DNA of 64,000 bases, from contig JAPFBE010000002.1 in assembly GCA_034336665.1 (NCBI GenBank), positions 19,818,906 through 19,882,905 of the forward strand. Reading direction: 5' to 3'. How positions within the stretch are numbered: the stretch's first letter is position 1; each line of letters starts with the position of its first letter. The position numbers and the translations under genes are program-made. The notes below the pieces were generated by a model, which was not told the origin of the DNA, searched no databases, and worked only from the letters and a program-made list of their open reading frames with translations. The DNA comes from Luscinia megarhynchos (lineage: Eukaryota; Chordata; Aves; Passeriformes; Turdidae). Shown here piece by piece: positions 1-13,300 of this stretch.

Positions 1-3000
1 AAAACTGAGCACTGAGTGAGAAGCAATCAGTACACTAAATAGACTGTTGTGTGTCTAAATTTATTTGGTGTTCTGGCCTCCCATTCCTTCACAAGATTCC
101 TCTACATGTGATTTCCTGCTTGCAGGTGGCAGTGAATTCTTTGGATGGGAATAAGGCTTTTGGGTCAAGTAAACTCTGGCTGTTAAATATCTGTTGTGAA
201 GTATCTTAAAAGAAATACGCTATGGCTTGTGAAATATGGGTTGTGCATATCAATAATTACCTAAAAGAAAAAAAGGGAATGGGGTGGAACTGACCTATCC
301 ATTTCATCTAAGGTGAAGCCTGCATCAGGGTTCTCATTGCATTAGGTGCTTTAAGTGTACTGAGCATGATGAGAGCAGGATAATCATATCTTTGTTACAG
401 TAAGGGATGTTGCTGGATTTGGGAAGAGTGCTGGAACTGACCTTGTTTTCAAGCTTGCAGCTAAATGACCCACTGCCTGTTTGGTATATCCAGCAGTTGC
501 TCTGTGATTATCTGGTAAGAGGGGTACTTAGCTGTTCCTGAAGATGTTAATCAGCAAATAATTGTCTGCTTAACAATTCCAGCCCAACAGTGTCCATGTT
601 GGCAGTCCCTTCTGTGCTCTGAGGGTAGATGTGATAATTGGAAAATGTTTTCCTCGGTAACAGGGTCTGACACACATTCAGGATGTGGGTCCGTTTGTTC
701 AACCCTCTACTCATAATAGGATACATAGGGCAGTGTCAGCCCACCCCCAAAGGCAGCTTTGTCAGAAGTATTCTGCCTATGGTCTTGCAGGTATCCAGCC
801 AGTCCATCCTGTAGCTGGCTGCCAACACTGTGTATCCTACAACACTCCTGGCACTCTTGTCCTTTCAGTAGTACTGCTGTGGGTGCTGGAAGGTTGGCAG
901 TTCTTTTATTGTTCTCACATATACGAGGCAGAATGGGAGATATCTGTTAATTTTTATGTGTCCAAGATTAGTCTGCACTGTTTTTTAAAAATAGTTTGAT
1001 TATCTCCAAAGAGTCGGTCCCCTGAACAGGATTTTTTTTGGAACTGAGTTTGGCTTAAGGGCCATATAGCCACATCAGTGTGTGTTATGCTGCAGCTCCA
1101 AAGCAGATACAGGGTAAGCTGGGAAGACGGAGGGAATGCCGTATTGTCAGTGAGTGGGAGTGCTTCTCACCTTTTGAAAGGCAGAAGGAGTATTTTCTGC
1201 AGTCTCTGCCTTCAATATCTTGTGTAGTGGTCTGTGTGTACTGCATACTGCAGGTAAAAGCAGTGTAAGAGCAACAGCAGTCGAGGGAAACTTGAATCTG
1301 GTTTGTCCATGTAGAGAGCAGAATGATGGTTTACTCCCTAATTACCATGGGTGCAGAAGAGAGAGCTACAGTTCTCACCTTTAGCCTTTTAGAGAGGGAG
1401 AGGAGCTAACACAGACTGAGAATGTGACATGATTTGTCTTCCAACCAGCCTTTCAGTGGCAATTTGTAGGACGTTCCAGCTATCTGGAACGTGACTAGAC
1501 CCAATTCACCTCCTTAGTAGTTGACCTTTGTAGTGTAGATGATGCATTCAGTTATTTTGTTTCTGTACTTCAAAACACTGTCCTCATTTTGATGTTCACT
1601 GGAAAGATGTAAAAAGTTTATAACACCTTATTGGATATCCAGATTTAAAATGTATAATCGATTTTTTTTTGGGGGGGCTAAACTTGATATCCATGTGTGA
1701 TTATAAGCAAATGTCTAGTGTTATAGAATGTAGGTAATGGGTAAATGCATTAATAGTATTTATTACTGTTTTTTAACCTGGAAAAAGTTGCTTCCTTACA
1801 TTTTGTGGTTGAGTGGGAAGATATGGCAAATCATATCTGTTTTTTAAAAGGGATAATAACTTTGGTTGCTATAATGGCCACCACCTATAAAGATGTCAGT
1901 GAAAAATTATAGCAATTATTCCACTAGTTTAAAAACTCTAAATCTGGTAAGCTTCTTGATTCTCTGTCTTCCTCTTCCTGGGCATCTTAGCGAAGCCTTG
2001 ATTGCTTTTTCCAAATGTTTGTATTTAATACGTTCTACAATTTTTTTATAAATAAAATTAAATGTTAACACCTGATCTGGCTTTGTATTTCTTGAAATCA
2101 ATAATAGTGTCCAGATGGCTTCTACTTGCTGTTTGTATCCCTGCAGGTAAAGTAAGAGTACAAAACTAACTCATTTTGCTGTTTAGATTACTTTTTTTCT
2201 CCTGCACACAGACTTCTTGAAATTTCCCCTCTCTTCACCGAGAACTTCCAGGTAAGTTCAAGAATCTTTGGCCAAGCACCTCTTGATAGTCTCCCAAGAG
2301 GATCTTGCATATTGCTGTCTTACTGATTGTTGGTGGCCCATCATTTCAGTGGGGTATGTGGTGAATCTGATGTTTTTATTGTTTTGGAATACCTTCTTTT
2401 CCATAGCACACTGATTCAGGGCTTAATCAGCTGTAAAACTTACCTGGTTTTCAGGCTGCCAGTGCTCAGGGCTCTCAGCAGTGATCTGTCAGAGGAAGCT
2501 GATGTAAGTGGCAGATGATTCTCAGGGGAAAACATTAAAAAACTTAGAGTGTAAGGGAGGAAATGCCCCGTTCAAATTCCCACAGATAACTCACTGAATT
2601 TCTGGTTTGACTCTACATCTGCTAAGAGAGTATTTCTGACATTTGGGTGATCGGGAAAAAAAACCTCCAAGCCTAAATTAAAAAGCCCCCCAACCTGAAA
2701 GTATAGTCAGATTATAGTCAGATCTCATGGCCACTTCAATCATTGCTGAAGGCTGAACTCTTCTTGCAGTGGGACTCCCTTATCATGAAGGCAGAATTAG
2801 ATGCTCAGGCACAGTGAGTTTTGAGTCTTCTCTTTTTTCCCCTCTCTTTCCTCTCCCAGCACTTGTTATTTTATATACTATTGGGAATGTGTGGATGGTG
2901 ATTCCTAAGGCATCTTGGGTATTTAACTAATCAGTAATATCCTCCACTAGAATGAAGTAGATGCATCTGTAGATAGCTCTGAAAGTGTCAGATGCAGCTT

Positions 3001-3351
3001 GTTCAAATACATTTCATAATACATAGTACATTATTCATCTTCAGTGTAAATGGGATGGCTTGGATTTTATTAATGTGTGTTTCAGTCCTCTTCATATCCT
3101 TCTATGAAGAGACTTTAAATTCAGTACAGCCTGCTATGTGACACTTGAATTAGTGATTACCTTCTTTCTCCCATCTGTTATCTTTAGCAGTGTCTTAGAT
3201 ATATGTGCTACGACAGTGATGAGGCAGAAAATATGCTTAAAGTATTGATGCCTTGGGTTTTAGTTTTTATATTTTTCAGAATCTCTGCTGTTTAGTGTGT
3301 AACTCTGAACCTTCATATTAGGTGTTGTAAGTTCTCTTCACAGAGTAGTTA
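1..3351. other. Upstream intergenic or intronic DNA, no gene recognised
   Basis: This is AT-leaning sequence with short open frames only. Apart from the 40-nt candidate exon near 2.2 kb I see no splice-bounded coding segment, RNA gene or repeat family. Confidence 0.6.
2212..2251 (+). other. Candidate 40-nt internal exon of unknown transcript
   Basis: A 40-nt stretch is bounded by a good acceptor (ctttttttctcctgcacacag) and a consensus donor (ccag followed by gtaagttc). Two frames are open, one reading LLEISPLFTENFQ. It could be a 3' exon of the upstream neighbour (DUSP22 in mammals) or of a non-coding RNA. No homology is recognised. Confidence 0.25.
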
Positions 3352-3659
3352 GACAAAACAATCCCTTCCTAGCTAGAGAATCAAGGACAACTGGTACCCA
3401 AAAAACATAAACAACAGTGAGGAAAAGGGGGCAAGGCAGGGGGCTGAGACTTCATAGCCTGGGGCTGTGGTTGAATAACTGACCCCAATATGTAGATGAA
3501 CCAAAACTTATAAAAGTGCAAAGACTTGTGACCAAGATCCATCTTAGATTTGATTTGGGTGTAACCCTGGCTGTGCTCTTGTACTGCCCAAGGTGTATCC
3601 TTTCAATAAATACCTATTTTATCCCTTTTGCTCTGCCTAGTCTCTGTTCCAGGTCAACA
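3352..3659 (+). mobile_element. LTR-like element (avian ERV), solo, with intact TATA and poly(A) signals
   Basis: The block has TATAAAA at 3509-3515 and AATAAA at 3605-3610, with the GTAACCCTGGCTGTGCTCTT-type U5/R text and an end near TGTTCCAGGTCAACA. This matches avian retroviral LTRs as I remember them. The 3' boundary is clearer than the 5' one. No gag, pol or env sequence adjoins it. The 5' end is a guess. Confidence 0.5.
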
Positions 3660-6600
3660 GTGTAATCCCTTCTGCTCTAGGGAAACCTCCTGAGTTCTAG
3701 AGAGGGCTTCTCCTCTGCCTAAAGGAAAGCAGCAGTTTCCAAATGAAAAATGCTTTATTGCTTCATCCTTCTTTTGACTGCTTAGTACTTTTCAAGGGTA
3801 ATTTTTAACCAAATCACATGCAAAAACTGTGCTGGAACCGTGGTGCTGTATTGCTGCTCCTGGCTGTGGATCTCCTTCCCTCCAGAGTTATACAGAACTG
3901 TTGTGAGTTCTGGAAAGTTGCAGTTTTGATCTGATTCCTGGAGTCCTATGCCACCATGCAGTCAGCTGAGGGAAGTAGAAGGCAAACTTGCACATCCTTA
4001 GATGTGCTTATAACCTGATAAGGAGTTTTAGCTTTGCCAGCAAATTATGAGAGTCCTTCCTCCTCCTCAAGAAGGTTGCATTGGCAGAGGGAAAATTATG
4101 ATGGTCTGTCAAAAACACTAGCATGAGGAAGATGATGCTGCACTGTGCAGTGTTTCTGTAGATACCCCTGGAGATACAAGGCACATGACAGAAACAGCTA
4201 ATTTCACACTTTGTTCCCAGCAGAGCTTTAAATGTGGGTCTTGTTTTCCATGGGGCTCAGCTCCTGTGCTTAACTATTTCACTGCTACATTTAGCTGTTC
4301 TGTCCAATATTGTTATTCTGCCTTCAGCCAAGGAACAAATTCTTCTTTATATGTGTGTTTTGCTCTAGTGAATTATGCCAACTGTGGTTTACCAAAACTA
4401 AATAGCTTGTGAGTAGCAAGGTGACTTCCTGTAGTTTCCCATGAAGTTTCTAGTGTAAATATTAGGAATGGGCATTAATGAAGTGTCAGCAAGAGGTGTC
4501 CTTTTGCCATGAGCAGCTACATAGCTCAGTCCTGAGACTGAACAGTTGTAGGAGACTCGGTTCAGCTCATGTGAGCCAAACACATCTGCAGTGAACTGGG
4601 ACTAAAACTCATTTGCAAGCAGCCTCAAAAAGTGGGATTTTCAGACAGACCTGAGCCCAGTTTCCATTTTAGCTGAGACAATTATGAATGTGCGGGTTTG
4701 TATCCTCCATTATTTATTGAACTATGAATAGAAAGATCAGAACCAAGACATCGAAGCTACTTGAAGTGTGAAGTGTTCTTAGGTTGTTTGCTTGACTGGT
4801 CCTTATTCATACAGACAAAGCACTGTTAGACCTGGGAAGAGGCATTTACAAATGGACCATTTGAAAGTCTGAGTTCTGATTCTCCTTTTTCCCTTCTTTC
4901 TCTGGAAGCAAGTGAGTTTTTATTTCATTTGTCAGCAGATAATACAGCGAATGGGATTTTTGTTATAATTTATTGCATTTCTTCCCCTTCTTCCAACCTT
5001 TTGCTTTTCTTTTGTGTGTGGATTTGTTTGGGTTTTTTTGTTCTGGTTTGCTTTTTTTTTTTTTTTTTTAATAACTAGTATTTATCTCAGACCTCTTGAG
5101 TCAGTGTAAGTGTCAGTGTGTGGCTTGCAAACAATCTGTTTCCTGTAAGTGTGTATTTATATTAATAAATGCTCTTGTTATACAGTTGCTGATTTGATTA
5201 ATTTTATTAACGAGTACACTTTATCTGTCTGTGTATCTGTCCTTTATGGTTGGGGTGGTTTTCTCCAAAGCTTGATGTGCCTTCTGTTGGATGTTGTCAT
5301 CTTCTGTGGACTTCTGGCTCTTGTACAGCACTGGATGCTTTAGATAAGTACAACTGATCTATGACAGTATTGAGCCTGTCACTGAAAACATTAAAAAGGG
5401 ATATTTTATTTCTGATTTGTATGCCAAAAAGCAATGTTCATTGGTGGACCAGCATCTTGTGCAGGTTACTACTGGTTGTGAAAATTTTTCTTGATTCTCT
5501 CCCTTCTATTTTAAGGCAAGTTGGGACTTTATTGAAGTTTCTAAGTAGGGAAAACTCTGTCCTGTGTTTAGAGGAAGTATATGTTGAAGGTGTCAGAATT
5601 ATGGCTGTGTATATGCATGCTCTGTATTTTTCCAAGGATTGCATTTTGGAAGTCTTTGCAAGTTTAATTTGCAGCATGGGACCTTCCCAGCAAAACAGCT
5701 TATGAAATCCCTCAATGTTTCAAAAGAAGGAAAGAAAAGAGAAAAACAAAAATTTGTATTTTTGCACATATTTTTTTGAGGCTGTGCAAGTGTACCTTTG
5801 TAATTTCTCAGCTGAGTAAGGCTGTATGAAGTTAACCATCAGTAATAAGTCTGGTGGATGAATGGGAAAAGGTATAACCACCAGTAGATATTAATGTAAT
5901 ATAGTAATTCATTGGAAATGCACTCTAGACTCTGCTGTCACTGAAAGAGTCTTATATACTTTACAATATTTTCTTTTCTTTTGGAGTTGACCTTCATTTC
6001 CCTGGATTGGTCACCATGCATCAATGTTTCCCTTGGGAGATCTCATGTATTTCTAGCTGGGCTTCTCTCCCTTAGAATTATACCTCCCTGATAATGCACA
6101 AATTGCACAAATGGCATAGAAATGGTTGCAAGAACACCAGTGTTGCAGTAAGACAGGCTGTAAGTTTGCATAGTTCTTTTTGAAACAAAGGACTTGTGGT
6201 TTTGACTTGCCAAGAAAGAATACTGAGTGAGTCACCTTTGTCCAATCCATAAAATGCTGGACTGAGCAGCATTTGGGATTCTGCTGCCGAATCTCCTACC
6301 ATTTGCTGTGTGATTATGCAAACTGTTTCAGTCTAGTTTGCTTCATTTTCCCAGTAAAATGGGGAAGCAGCTACAACTCTCCCTGGTCCAGCTTTGAGAT
6401 GCCCCTGATGAAAAGCACTGCATCAGTGTTGGTTGTGTTTTCTCAAATGAGGTATCTGCCCTCCATCAGGGTGTTAAAATGTGTTTGTAACAGAGAGATC
6501 CTGAAGCAGGGCAGGAGCTGTAGGGGTGTTAACACCTTCATCCCACCTGCATATGAAGGTCCACAGGATGGTGGTTGGATGTAGATGGGAGAAAATTCGA

Positions 6601-9600
6601 GATCTTACTTCCCCAGGGGCCATTTGCTGTATTTCAACATGAACAATGAAGTGCAGCTATCATAATTTCTATATGAGAAAAAAATGGAGTGAAGAGAGAG
6701 GCCCAGAGTAATTCTGTTTGTGCCTGTTGTAGATGAAATTAATCCCTCTGGCACAACGGTTGGACATAAAATCACACGTAAAAATTAAATGGTTGGGATA
6801 CACAAGGTGCTTGTGATGTTAAGAATGATGGAGGGAGTGGTGGGCAGGCAGAGGAGAAATAGCACATGGCAAAAAATTAAAGCATTGGAATAGCTAAGGG
6901 TAACGTGGTTAGAGCTTCTGATGCATGTGCTGATATGTTCCATGTACTCCAGGAAAAAGTCTGTAGGCTAAAAAAAAAGGGATTCTCCACAGTACTTTGG
7001 ATATTTGGCTATGGTGATAGGAAAAAAAGTGTTGTCCTAATTTTCTTGTTCTGGAAAGAAAGTGCATATGGTGCATATATCTAATAAAAGTTGTTCTGGC
7101 AGAGGAGAATTGGAGGAAGAAAAAAATCAGTGTCTCCCTGGCCAAGCTGCTGCTGCTGCTACTTTTGGACTGCTTCATGGAAGACATGAATTTGATTCAT
7201 TTCCAGAGACAGCTTGGAAACTCCAGGCAGCAGAAGAAGGGACTCCCCCTTGACTTAGCTGTTTTTCTCTGAACGCACTGCACTCTGTGAAATGCTGCCA
7301 GTGCCACCTCTCAGGTAATTCCTGAGGGAAGGTCAGTGTGTGGGCACTCAGATTGAGTGGTCAGGGAGCCTCACTGGCTTGAAACACATTGAACTTCATG
7401 CAGGGTTGAACCTCGGTTAAAAAAGGAAAACCTTAAATTTCCAACAGAGTAGATACAAACTGTGCATTGGAGAAGCCCCTGTCTTTCTACTGATGGCCAA
7501 GGTCTCCTTGTCCTCTCCAGGGCTGCCTCAAGCACTGAGCTGGGTAATTAGGACCTCCAGGCTTTCCTCCCTCCCTTCAAGACTGGAGGTGGTTGTTGGA
7601 ACCCTGTGCTGATCACTTGTTCAAGAAAGCCGAAGTGTTTAATCCACTTTTAATTGGAAGCATGTACATTAGAGTGATTAGAAACGAATAGATTACTTAC
7701 CTAGCTGAAAATAACTTGTGTGGGGACCAGTCTGTGGAAATAGCAGAGGTAAGAGTAGGGAGAGCTTGGTGTGAGTGCTCTGAGAGGATTTGTGAGCTCT
7801 GATGGGAAACAATAAAGGGGAGGAAGAGACAGTAATCGGTGAATCAATCCACAGAGCTCATTTAAAAATACCTCCTTTTTTGTGGCTTTGGTTACAAGAA
7901 TGCTTTGTGGGCTGTAGAAGAAAGGCATTAGTAGCTGTTTTAAACCAGCCATATTCTAATTTAATATTTCATGAAGTACTGTGAACCCATGAGCTTGAGA
8001 ATTTCCACCTGTATGCTTGTTGGGGGAGAGGGAGGGCAGATGGGCAGTGGATATTTTAAACAAGAGGTTGCAATTGAAGCAAGAAGGAGCCTTCTGTAAG
8101 TAGTGCTAGGCTGCAGCTGGTAACTTTTTTTGAGAAGGGATGGAATGACACACTAGAAACCCCATTTCAATAGAAGATGCCAAGATGATGCCTGAAGGAA
8201 ATACTTGACAATGGAGTTGTGTGAAATGACCATATTCTCCTGGGAGATGGTGATAAATAGGGTCCAGTCTCCATCACCTGGAGTGGAACCTGCACAGGGA
8301 GGAGGGTTGCCAGCTGTGCATCCCAGCTGGTTCTGTGCTTCAACACGACATGCCCTGGCTTCCCAGAGGGCTGATGAGCTGGGACACGCTGTGGTTTACA
8401 GGCAAATTTCGTGAGCCATACCCCAGGGAGCTGGGAGCTGATTGTGCACTGGTGGCACTGAGCTGGTTCAGTTTGGGAGAGGATTAGCCTGGCCATCTGC
8501 AGGGGAAGCTTTAAACATTTGAGTGCAGCCCTAAGATAAGCCTTTAATGCACATTTTCAGAAGTCAGCGATGCTTTTGGCAGTTTTGGCCACCCTTCAAA
8601 GGAAGGTGATCAATATTTGTGGTCTGTTGCATGTTGTTGCAGCTTTATGGAACAGCAGCTTCCCATTTCAGGGATGACTTTAGCCAGGCCCTGCAGGTAC
8701 ACAGTCATTCCTGGAGCAGAGTCATAGCAGTCACAAAAAGGAGGATCTCTGCTGTGATATATCTTCCCTTCCACCTGTCAGTAATAACTAGATGTGGGAA
8801 GAGATTATGAAGATCCCCTCTAGAGAGACATTATTTATTTATTTAGACAAGACTACTGATGGAGTATAGCCCAAAGCTATGGTTTCAAAAGATCTTCCAG
8901 CAAGGTGGTGTATCTGACATCTGATAGCAGCAACAACGAACAAGAGAGTAGTTTGAGTTAGGCAGGTATCTGCTGCAATCATCTTTAAATGTAGCACATA
9001 ATATTTAGTAGAAGAGAAAAGCTCGTAGTCATGGTAGGACTTTGGATTGTCATTTTCTCTTTTTCCTATGGTCTTCTAGGGCTTTGCATCAGTGACTCTC
9101 AGTTTGTGTCACTGTTGGTGTGTTGGGCAGCCATGGTGCACGCTTGTTAAGCCCCTGGAGATGAACAGTCATATCAGATAAGCTGATCTTAAGGGGGTTT
9201 GTAGTGCTCCAGCTTAGTGAAGGTAAAGAGAAAAGCATAGTGATGCTTTTAGAGGAAAGCCAAGTCAGGCTTTGGTTTTGGTCTGTTGCTTTCCTGCTGC
9301 TTTATAACAGGGAAAATCCCTACAAACAAATAGCGGCACTTGTGGGAGCTGGAATGAAAAATTGGAGGAATTTGAGGAACTATGTAAGTTTACTGAGAAA
9401 GACACAGTGAAGTAGAGTAAAGGTTTTCTTCTGGAATTACTGAGAGGGCAGAAAAGATGGCTAATATTGTGTGTATCAGAAAGGTGAAAGGAAAAGGACA
9501 CTTACTTGGAGAATTACATTGGCTATTGTATCTCAGTGCACCAAAAACACCCCCAGAACCCAATAATGGAACCATGACCAAACTGATGGTTCTAGTCCAG

Positions 9601-9720
9601 AGTGAATACACAAACTAGCTGCCAGTGAGCTGCACTTGGCAGGCCAATGGTTAGAGCACCATTCCAATATTGTGGAGCAGGAATAAGAGGAAGAAGCATG
9701 AACACCATTTGTAGAGAATA
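3660..9720. other. Intergenic DNA, no gene recognised
   Basis: I see no conserved protein segment, tRNA or known repeat. It holds a T-rich run near 5,050 and a short (ATTT)n patch near 8,832. Open frames below 120 codons look random. Confidence 0.6.
5051..5070. repeat. Poly(T) tract
   Basis: A run of roughly nineteen T residues lies in a longer T-rich stretch (5,020-5,070). No retroposon body is recognisable next to it. Confidence 0.8.
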
Positions 9721-10341
9721 TTGGACCCAATGCTGTTCAATATCCTCATAAGCAGTCTGAATGATGAGATCAAGGATATCCTGATGAAACTGGGTGATGA
9801 TGCCAAACTGAGAGGGGAAGAGGACACTTTGGAAGGGAGAGCCACCCTACTGGATAGATTGAAAGAGCAAGTGAAGAAGAACCTTATGAAGGGCAAATGT
9901 ATTATCTTGTACCTTGGAAAGCATAATCAGAACTGTTATCACAGATTGGGATCTACCCAGACCTGGGGTTGGTCCTGGTGGACAAACAGATTGAGAAAAG
10001 GACACTCAGAGAGGACTTTATCACTGTGTATTTATACTGTGGCTACAATGAAGGTGGAGACTCCCTTTTAAGAGAATTCATGTGGAAAAGATGAGGGATA
10101 ATGAGTTTAGGTTACTTTTGGGGAGATTACTATTGGTCACAAGACAGAAATGTTTCACAATGAGAAGAATCAAGCATTGGAATAATCTCATCAGGCAAGT
10201 GGTGGATTCCCCAGTGTTGGATGCTTTCAAGAATCAGCTGGACAGGGTGCTGGGCCATCTTGTCTAGACCATGCTTCTGCCAAGAAAGCTTGTACCAGAT
10301 GAGACTTGAGATCCCTTCCAACCTGGTGCTGTGTGATTCCA
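9721..10341 (+). mobile_element. CR1 LINE fragment, 3' part of ORF2 plus tail, degenerate
   Basis: The + frame from 9721 reads as a decayed CR1 reverse transcriptase: GPxLFN-like DPMLFNILISSLNDE, then KLGDDAKL in place of the canonical FADDTKL around the catalytic Asp pair, then DTLEGRA and NLMKGKC. A second frame (10082-10267) resumes with HWNNLIRQVVDSPVLDAFKN and ends DRVLGHLV, the usual CR1 ORF2 terminus, then stops. The 3' tail GAGATCCCTTCCAACCTGG and the ATTCCATGG end match the CR1 terminus. There is a large internal deletion and at least one frameshift, so it is inactive. The start is approximate; homology before 9721 is unclear. Confidence 0.8.
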
Positions 10342-13300
10342 TGGTAAGACTTGCAGACTTAGGCTACATGAGCTCATGCTGACTTCTGTGTTCTCCTGAG
10401 CAGCTCCACTGGTACTGATATTTTATATTTTAAACTCCTGCCCGTGCAGAGAGGTGAAAGGAACCAACAACCTCTTCTCCCTTAAGCTCTGAGGAGCTTC
10501 ATGAAAGTGCACTGAGCTGAACAGGTTTTCTCAGTTCTGCAGGTATAACACCAGATCCTTTGCTTGTGCTCTTTAGTGACACCAACAACTATCCTCACCC
10601 CAAGGCACTGGAGGCATTTGTGACCTTTGAACGGCCTCTGTGCTCTGGAAATGTGAGCTAATATTTCGAAGTGTAGATTTATAGACTGAGAGTTGCTAAA
10701 AGAACCCTATTTGATCTCTGCAAGTGTCAAAATTATGAGAACTTGATTAAGTGAACCTTTGAGGGAAGAATTGGTCCCAAGCAGTGCCCTTTTAATATGG
10801 ATTCCCAAATGAGCCTTGGGCAGCAATAATGATGTTCTTGAGTTCCCTCTCAAACACTTTTTTCCTAATGAGGACAGCCTGTCCTGCTGCTTCTCCAACA
10901 CTATATGATATGTTCCTCAATTGCCTTATGAAAAATAAACACCAGTCTTGGAGCTTTCCCAGAATGTGCATGACAGGACTTTATCTGCCTGCCTGATGTG
11001 GAAGGACACACCTATCCCAGACATGTCATACCTTACATGTTAAATAGATATTGGTCTAGGCTGGAGTTTAGATGGGTTGGGGACATCACTGAAGCTGTGC
11101 CCTGGGACTGCTGTCAGTCATGGGGTGCTGTCAGTGCTGTGGTGACTTGGAAGTAGCTGTGGCAGTAAAGTGCTCGCCCCAGAGATGCCTCAGAAACCCA
11201 ATACATCTGCCATTTTATGTGGAGCATTTGCTGTTACTCAAGAAGCTTTACTGTGTCAGCAGGGAATTTTGTTTGCATCCCCTTAAACGCTGCTGTCTGT
11301 CCTTTTAAAAGAGTCTTTCAAAAAGTCATTGCCCTGCAGCTGTGGAGGGAAACCTCATAATTCACAGCTGCTGGGGCAGTGTAGCAGCAGGCAGCCCCTT
11401 GCATTGGCAGGACTGCGACAGGCATCTCCTGGCCTGGACACTTTGTTCCCAATGAACAAAAAGGGGAACTCCTCCCCAGTTCAGAGACAGCAGGATCTGA
11501 CTTTCAGTGCTTTGAGCAGCAGTTTAAGGCCACCAAATGATCGTTTCTTTATTTAAAAAAAAATAATTTCCCCCTTTCTCAAGACAGCCAGCTGCAGCAC
11601 CAGTGTGGGGCAAAGGCAATGTAGCAATAGAGAGATTAACAGGATTTTGCCTTACAGAGAGATGCAATGGGATTTAATCTCACTTCTCATATCACCAATA
11701 AATTCTCCCATCTGCAAGGACTACATGAAAGAAAAGGGTTTGAAAAAGTTTAAAACAATGTAGCACATTTGGCAATATGCTCCTTACAGCAACCAGTGGC
11801 ATGACTTGTGTCCTTCTGGACAGCAAGAGCTGAGTAGCACTGCAAGAGGATTTTGAAGGCTTTTGCAAGGCTGGTAGGTCTGAATATCCACAGGTGAACT
11901 GTCCCACGATGAGTCTGAGGTGCTGCAATAAAACCAGAGACAAGATATTAATAACATCTGGATGGGACCAGTAACCCATGGTGCCTTCCCGCTCAGCCAC
12001 AGCCAAAACTGCATTTGCTACAAACAAACACAACAGCTGGGTTTTTAAGGGCCAGTGTACTTATTGACCCAATCCAAAGCAAAAGGGAAAAAAAAATAAA
12101 TTATGTAACAAAATGAGTAATGCTGAGTGGGTGAGGGAATTTCTTGGTGTTTTCTAGCATGCAGCTACCTTCAGCAGAAGTGTATGTGGCTAAGATTTCA
12201 TCACTGACAATGTGAAAAAAATTATTTTGCTTCAAAAGGGAAGCATTCCCCCATGCTAGTAAGTCACCCTTCAGAGCATCCTTCCTGTTCATGCTAACCA
12301 TGAGTAGCCATGCATGCAAAAATCTCTTCTTTTTTCACCACTAAAAAAGAGCAACCTAGTACAAAAGTCAATGAAAGAGGCCATCCAGGCAGCATCAGCT
12401 GTCAACAGTCACTGCAGCTGTTCAATCCTCAGAAGGCATCGTGGGCCTGCATCAACTGTCAGGCGAAATTGAGAGAATATTCAGAATTTTCCTGAGATGG
12501 AGTGAAATTAAGCCACACAGGCCCTGCTCGTGGAGTATTTCCCATGTCACTGGAAGAAAAGCAGCAATTCCCTGCTACTGAGAACTTCCCCCTCTACCTT
12601 TGCAAACCTGCCCTTTTGCAAATCTGACCAGCTCTGGTGGTCCCAGATGCTGCTCCCTTGATGAGACAGTAGTGGGTACAGCACTGCACTTGCCACGGCC
12701 CTTCCTTTTCCAATGATGCCAAAAGCTGCTGTGATCTGGGTTGGAGAAAGGTGAGAGGAGATGTAATAGTGTGTTGTTACTCTAATTTCACGTATTCATT
12801 GGTCTGGCACACATTTCCAACAGCGGCCAAGTCTCTTTCTGAAGTGGCCACAGCATCACAGCTGTGAAGTTTCCTCCTGTCTTCTGACAACGCTGCAGCT
12901 CTTGTGAATTTCCCCTCACACTTAGTGGGTTTGTCCTCCATCACCCAGGGTGAAAACGTGCCAAAGCTGCTTTAGGCTGAAAGGTGCTGACACCCCAGGA
13001 GAGAGGGGTTACTTTGAGCTGCCAAGCGCTCTCCATGCCCTCATTCCCTCTCATTTGTAAAGGCACCCGACAACGAGGACTGTAACACAAACGTCCCAGT
13101 TGTCACAGGACTGCAGAAGGAGGCAGCTTTGTGGGACCTGCTGGCCCACGGGCTAGAGCTGAAAACACTGAGCAGCCAGTGGTTCATCTGGTGTTGTGCT
13201 GTAAAGTGGCTTTTGGTTGGATTTGCTGTTACATGCTTTTGAAAACTTTTAGAAAGCCTTCACCAGTTTATGTGCGTGCTAGACTGATCATTGATAGCAG

